A DNA stretch of 64,000 bases from Rhabditoides inermis (lineage: Eukaryota > Nematoda > Chromadorea > Rhabditida > Rhabditidae), in assembly GCA_963966185.1 (NCBI GenBank), contig CAWZYM010000277.1, forward strand, positions 62,001-126,000. The letters run 5' to 3'. Both the position numbers and the translations under genes were made by a program. Below are positions 59,957 through 64,000 of this stretch, one piece after another. The stretch's first letter is position 1. Each line of letters starts with the position of its first letter. The notes beneath the pieces are model-generated. The model worked only from the letters and a program-made list of their open reading frames with translations. It was not told where the DNA came from and ran no database searches.

Positions 59957-62883
59957 ATGTTTGCGCTGCAAGGGATCGGTGATGGAAGTGATCTGTTTGT
60001 GTTCGAATCTGTGGGAGATTTTGTCAACATCGGGCGTGATTCACGGAAGTGTAAAATTGCCCGTCCCGCAGCTGCAAATGGCGTTTCAAGAGTTCATGCG
60101 ACTGTTGTCTGTGATGATGAGGTGAGTGGAGAAATATCAGTAGTTCGAATTGGAAACATTAATTTGTTTTCAACGTGATGTTTGAAGGAGTATCTTGTTC
60201 TCACTGATACGAGTACGTACGGTACGATTGTTGACGGCGTCGAGGTCATGCAGAACTCTCAGAGGTTAATGGGCGGTGAGCGGATAGCAGTTGGCGATTT
60301 TGAGATGTTGGTGAAAAAGCTGAGGGAGGTATGTTGCCTGTTCGAGTCGCATTCGCATCGTTGGTGTAGTTTAGTCGCCTCCTCCCACCCCGCCTCCTGT
60401 GGCTCGATCAAGTGTACAAAAGAGGGTGCGCACTCCATCTGTAAGCGAGGAGGTTCAAGTGGTAAAAAAGACGAAGGAGACTGTCAAGGAGAAGAAAACA
60501 GCAGAGAAATCTTCCTCCACACGTTCTGGAAAGGTAAATTCAGTGTTCGCTGGTGGAGTTACCGTATTCCAGGTGACTGATTTCTTTTCCCGCAACAAGG
60601 GAAATGACAAAGCTACTGGATCATCAAAGACGATACTCGCATCAGATACACAGGGGACAATACGGTACTTTTTTGTAATCTATTGTAAAATTAACCTTTA
60701 TGAAGGCGACGCGCTGTCCTTGTCGACGACGGTGACGATGTTTCCGTGATAGAAGATACTCCCGCAGAGACTCCATTAGAGACTCACACTCGTGGCAGGG
60801 GTAGGCGGACTCCGGTTGAGAAGGAGAAGTCACCGGAACCGAAGAAAGAGTTGGTGAAGCGTGTGGAGAAGCAGAGCCAGAAGCCGGCGACTCCCGCTCC
60901 CGTCGACACGAGCATGGCAGGTGAGTAGTGAGTCGGACTACTGTAATATGTTCAAATCAAAATGAAGTGTTTATTCGGATTCGGAATCACAAACACGATC
61001 ATGACATTACGTTTATCTGCTTCTCTTAGCTCCTTTGTCGACGAGCCGCACTGTTCGTAAGAAGGCGCCGTCGATGTTAGCGCGGGCCGGATCGAAGGCC
61101 AGTCAGGTTAACGTGCTCGCCGCCGACACGCAGGAGGTGGTCATCGTGCCCAAGGTGAGTGGCACGAGATATTGATAGATGAATGAGACGACGCGTCATT
61201 TCAGAAGCAATTCGTGTGTGTGTGTGTTTTGAAAAGGCTGACCGCAATTTGAGTGTTGTAGCCCCCACCGACTGCCAACGCCAGTATCGTCCTGGACTCT
61301 TGCGCGACTATGGCTGTGAACAAGACTGAGGTGGAGGATGACTACATGGAGCAGAGGCAGGAGCACCTCGCCAAGTCGACCCGTGCGGCGAGTCGCCTCG
61401 CCAGCCAACGCGCCACTCAGTCCAGGACCGTCGACAACATTGTGAGTGAGAGTGAGAGCGAGCGGCATACAGTGTACAGCGGCATACAGCGGCATACAGC
61501 AGTGTGTACGGAATGCATTCTAGCCGGATTTCTCGGACGACGACGATGACTTCGTGGCGCCGCGCTTGCTGCGATTCGACGACAGGGGGATTCACTCGCA
61601 GATGAACGACCTGCCCAAGTTCAACAGGTTCTAGGTGGTTCTGCAACTCTATTGAACTGGTGCAATTTCAGCACGCAGAAATCCACGGCAGTTACGCCGG
61701 CTGAGACGCGTCGATCGACCAGGACTACGCCGGCCAAGAGAGTATGGTGGAGAGAGTGAGAATCACTTGCATGCACTGTTTCAGCCTCTCTCGTCGCAGG
61801 CTGTTGTGAAGGAGGAGATGGTGGAGGAGAGTGCTCCGGCAGAGATGCCACCTCCCGCGAAGAGACGAGGTCGTCCGCCCAAGTCGGCGCCCAGTCCCAT
61901 GCCACCGCCCGTGATCGAGAAAGAGGAGGAGGAGAAGGAGGTGAGTGATTGGTCGCTTTCTCCAGTGAGCGTGTGATTCCAGGAAGTGTCGATCCTGAAG
62001 GAGAAGCCGGGCCGGCGAACTAGCAGGGCTCGCGCCACGCCGGTGCCTGTGAGAGCGGCGAGTGCGAGGACGACTAGGAAGGTATGGTGGATTCGGTGGA
62101 TGAGTGGAGTCAGTGTGCAGGTGGCGGCTGTGGTGGAGGAGCGCCCGCTCGCGTCGATGCCAGTGCGCAAGGAGGAGGTGAAGACAGAGTCGCAGGCCGC
62201 CAACGAGGACCAGCAGGTGGGGAGGGAGGGGAGAAAGAGAGAGAGGAGGAGGGAGGGAGAGTGTGTGTGAGAGAGAGAGGTGTGGAGAGAGAGAGGGAGG
62301 GAGGGAGGAAGGGAGAGAGGTGTGAAAAAGAGAGGTGGGGAGAGAGAGAGTGTGAAAAAGAGAGGTGGGGAGAGAGAGAAGGAGAAAAGAGAAAAGAAAG
62401 AGATGCAACCTGTGCTTCAGATGTTCTTCGAGTCCCGCTTCACTTCGGGCAAGCAGGTGCAGGCGGCGTCGCAGGAGCTGCCCCCGGAGGGATCGACCGA
62501 GTATGACAGGATTCTGATGGAGACGACTGTACGAATGGTGCGTGGATCGAATGAAACGGGTAGGAACGATGTATTTTCAGGAGAACATAGTGCAGTTTGT
62601 GGACATTGAGCGTCGGTCGCAGGCGGTGCGCGCGAGTGTCGAGCGGACGCCCGCTCCCTCGAGGGCGGGCAGCGGTGGCTGCGGCAGGGCAGATGTCACC
62701 CAGGGAGCGAGGGCCAATTTCAAGAGGTTCAAGAAAGTGAGGCGAAGGAAATGAGAACACTGAGTAGGTTGTTGGTTGCAGGCGTCGCAGGGTCGCTTCA
62801 ACACGACGCTGACTGGTGGCCCGTGCCCAGTGGATCTGATTGACCATGGACGCGTGCGGAGGGATGTGGTCATGTGCGACTGA
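59957..62883 (+). CDS. nibrin/NBS1-like FHA-domain protein
   Basis: Fourteen exons: 59,957-60,121; 60,188-60,328; 60,375-60,664; 60,706-60,920; 61,030-61,154; 61,262-61,441; 61,524-61,627; 61,672-61,741; 61,785-61,940; 61,983-62,081; 62,121-62,216; 62,421-62,537; 62,581-62,736; 62,782-62,883. They join in phase to 671 residues. Residues 13-100 are an FHA domain with GR (26-27), SRVH (44-47) and TSTYGT (63-68), the phosphothreonine-binding signature. A long disordered Ser/Thr/Lys/Pro region follows, with an AT-hook-like RRGRPPK (457-463). Near the end, NFKRFKK (632-638), then TGGPCPVDLI, resembles the Mre11-binding region of human nibrin (K-NFKKFKK ... GGSDLI). Nibrin recruits Mre11-Rad50 to DNA breaks. 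I see no BRCT repeats and no acidic FxF/Y ATM-binding tail. Two acceptors end in AAG (60,187; 60,705). Probably second in an operon with eL42. Confidence 0.65.
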
Positions 62884-63336
62884 AGTGGCGGTGGCGGTGA
62901 GCAGGGTACTGTAGGTTACGGTAGAGATTTTCGTTGATTGATTGTTTGATACTCAATATACAGATTTACTGGTTGTCGTAAAACAGATCTTTTTATATTT
63001 ACTATTCACTCGTATTGTTGTATGCATCCCGATTTTCTTGCAGATTGTATAGCGATTTTCTTCTTGTAAAATTCTTGAGTGAGATAAAATGCTTCGGGCA
63101 CACCTGGTTGCAGAACTCCTTTATTTAAGAAAGAATGGAGGTAGATGAAATCATGCTTTAAATTTTAACGTGAAACGATTCGGGTAAACAGGGATTTCAA
63201 TCTAGCATTCTTTGAAGAGTATTTTTGGAACTAACTACAGTCTACGATACAAAAACAAACTGGAACATCTAATTGGTAAAACTGGGGAAAGGAATGTAAG
63301 AGGGGATAGGGGAATGTAAGTATGCGTGGAAGTGAT
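62884..63336. other. convergent spacer
   Basis: AT-rich 3' regions of the nibrin-like gene (plus) and the coiled-coil gene (minus). Nothing else seen. Confidence 0.5.
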
Positions 63337-64000
63337 CTAGCACTCGTCGGCAGGAGCATCGTAGTCAACATTGTCCTCATCCTGGTAGCGCGGCTTGGCG
63401 ATCTCCTCGTCTTCCTCGGGGAAGTTGCCGTTGCCAGAGTGGACAGAGTGCGCGTGCGAGGACGACGGCGAAAACTCTGCGTACTCCATCGAAGTGCTGC
63501 TGCCGAATCCGGCGCGGCGGTTGCCGGTGCGCGCCGCGCGCAGGCTCTGCTGCAGCGCGATCTTCTCCTGCCGCATCTTCTCCATGTCCGCGTCGTTGGC
63601 GTCGATGGTGCGCTGCAGGTTGCGCGTCTTCTTGCGCTCCTTGTCCAGATCCTCCTCCACCTCCTGCTTGATGATCTTGAGGTGGAACAGCTTGTCCTGG
63701 AGCGAGTTGGCCTGCAATGAATGAGATGAGATCAAATCCTAGTGGTTCGGTCTCACCTGCTCCTTGGCCATCTTGCTCTCGGCGTTGGCTTCGTCGAGCT
63801 GCACCTGCAGGTCCTTGACCGAGTTCTCGAGCTTGCGCGCCGCCCTCGAGTGGCGCTGCTTCTCCTGCTCCTCGGTGTACAGGCTGGACTCGGCGGCGTG
63901 GGCGCGAGCCTCGGCGGCCGCGAGCTCCTTGCGCAGACGCGACGCCTCGGCAGACTCGGACTCGATGTGACGCGCGCGCGCCTCCTTCCACTCGCGCTCC
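63337..64000 (-). CDS. myosin-tail-like coiled-coil protein, C-terminal exons (gene continues off the right edge)
   Basis: Two exons: 63,757-64,000 (incomplete at the window edge) and 63,337-63,711, joined in frame; TAG at 63,337-63,339. About 155 residues form continuous heptads (ENSVKDLQVQLDEANAESK, EVEEDLDKERKKTRNLQRTI, MEKMRQEKIALQQSLRAA). A non-helical Ser/Gly/Asp-rich tailpiece ends DYDAPADEC. This layout, a long rod then a basic turn (TGNRR) and a short acidic tail with Ser clusters, is that of class II myosin heavy chains, especially non-muscle isoforms whose tailpiece phosphorylation controls filament assembly. Other rod proteins are not excluded because the motor domain lies outside the window. 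Codon use is very GC-rich, as in highly expressed genes. Confidence 0.6.

Overview
The window reads as nuclear DNA of a nematode, probably a rhabditid-type worm. Evidence: short spliceosomal introns (mostly 40-200 nt) with strong ...TTTCAG acceptors, an srh-like chemoreceptor, two divergent fucosyltransferase-11-type genes, a ribosomal protein gene closely followed by a downstream gene as in a trans-spliced operon, and CR1-like, BEL/Pao-like and TA-flanked foldback elements. I cannot name the species.

Layout. 1-8,846 is a satellite of about 108 copies of an 82-bp unit, itself internally duplicated in large blocks. It abuts, and has apparently decapitated, an F-box-associated (FBA) domain gene (8,894-9,647). 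A small unidentified gene on the minus strand (10,133-10,777) sits 15 bp from a degenerate non-autonomous LTR element (10,793-13,316) that still shows a tRNA-Gly primer site and a polypurine tract. A 5'-truncated CR1-like LINE follows on the minus strand (13,731-16,151). Two paralogous 12-exon GT11-like glycosyltransferase genes on the minus strand (16,843-20,342 and 26,380-28,409) flank BEL/Pao debris, a decayed Cys-rich gene and an intact chemoreceptor gene.

30,160-58,734 is the most remarkable part: a cluster of about ten related genes and fragments, copies 0-3 on the plus strand and genes A-F on the minus strand, the two sets converging near 36 kb. They share an N-terminal GYF-like domain (reduced in the plus-strand copies) split at the same intron positions. 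Most then have charged linker or coiled-coil exons and one of two alternative C-termini: a divergent CAP-Gly-like domain or a U1-type C2H2 zinc finger with a short tail. I know of no described GYF plus CAP-Gly protein family, so this is my best candidate for an undescribed system. Gene C appears to be split by a 6.9-kb intron loaded with a 14-bp minisatellite, a 1.4-kb foldback element and a nearly full-length but dead LINE.

59,350-62,883 holds RPL36A/eL42 and, about 110 bp after its poly(A) signal, an FHA-domain protein that ends in an Mre11-binding-like motif and so resembles nibrin/NBS1 without recognisable BRCT domains. The window ends in the 3' part of a myosin-tail-like coiled-coil gene on the minus strand. 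Purine/pyrimidine (GA)n tracts are common and recur in equivalent introns of the GYF-family paralogs.

All exon models are read by eye from splice signals, frame continuity and paralog comparison; none is confirmed by transcript data.
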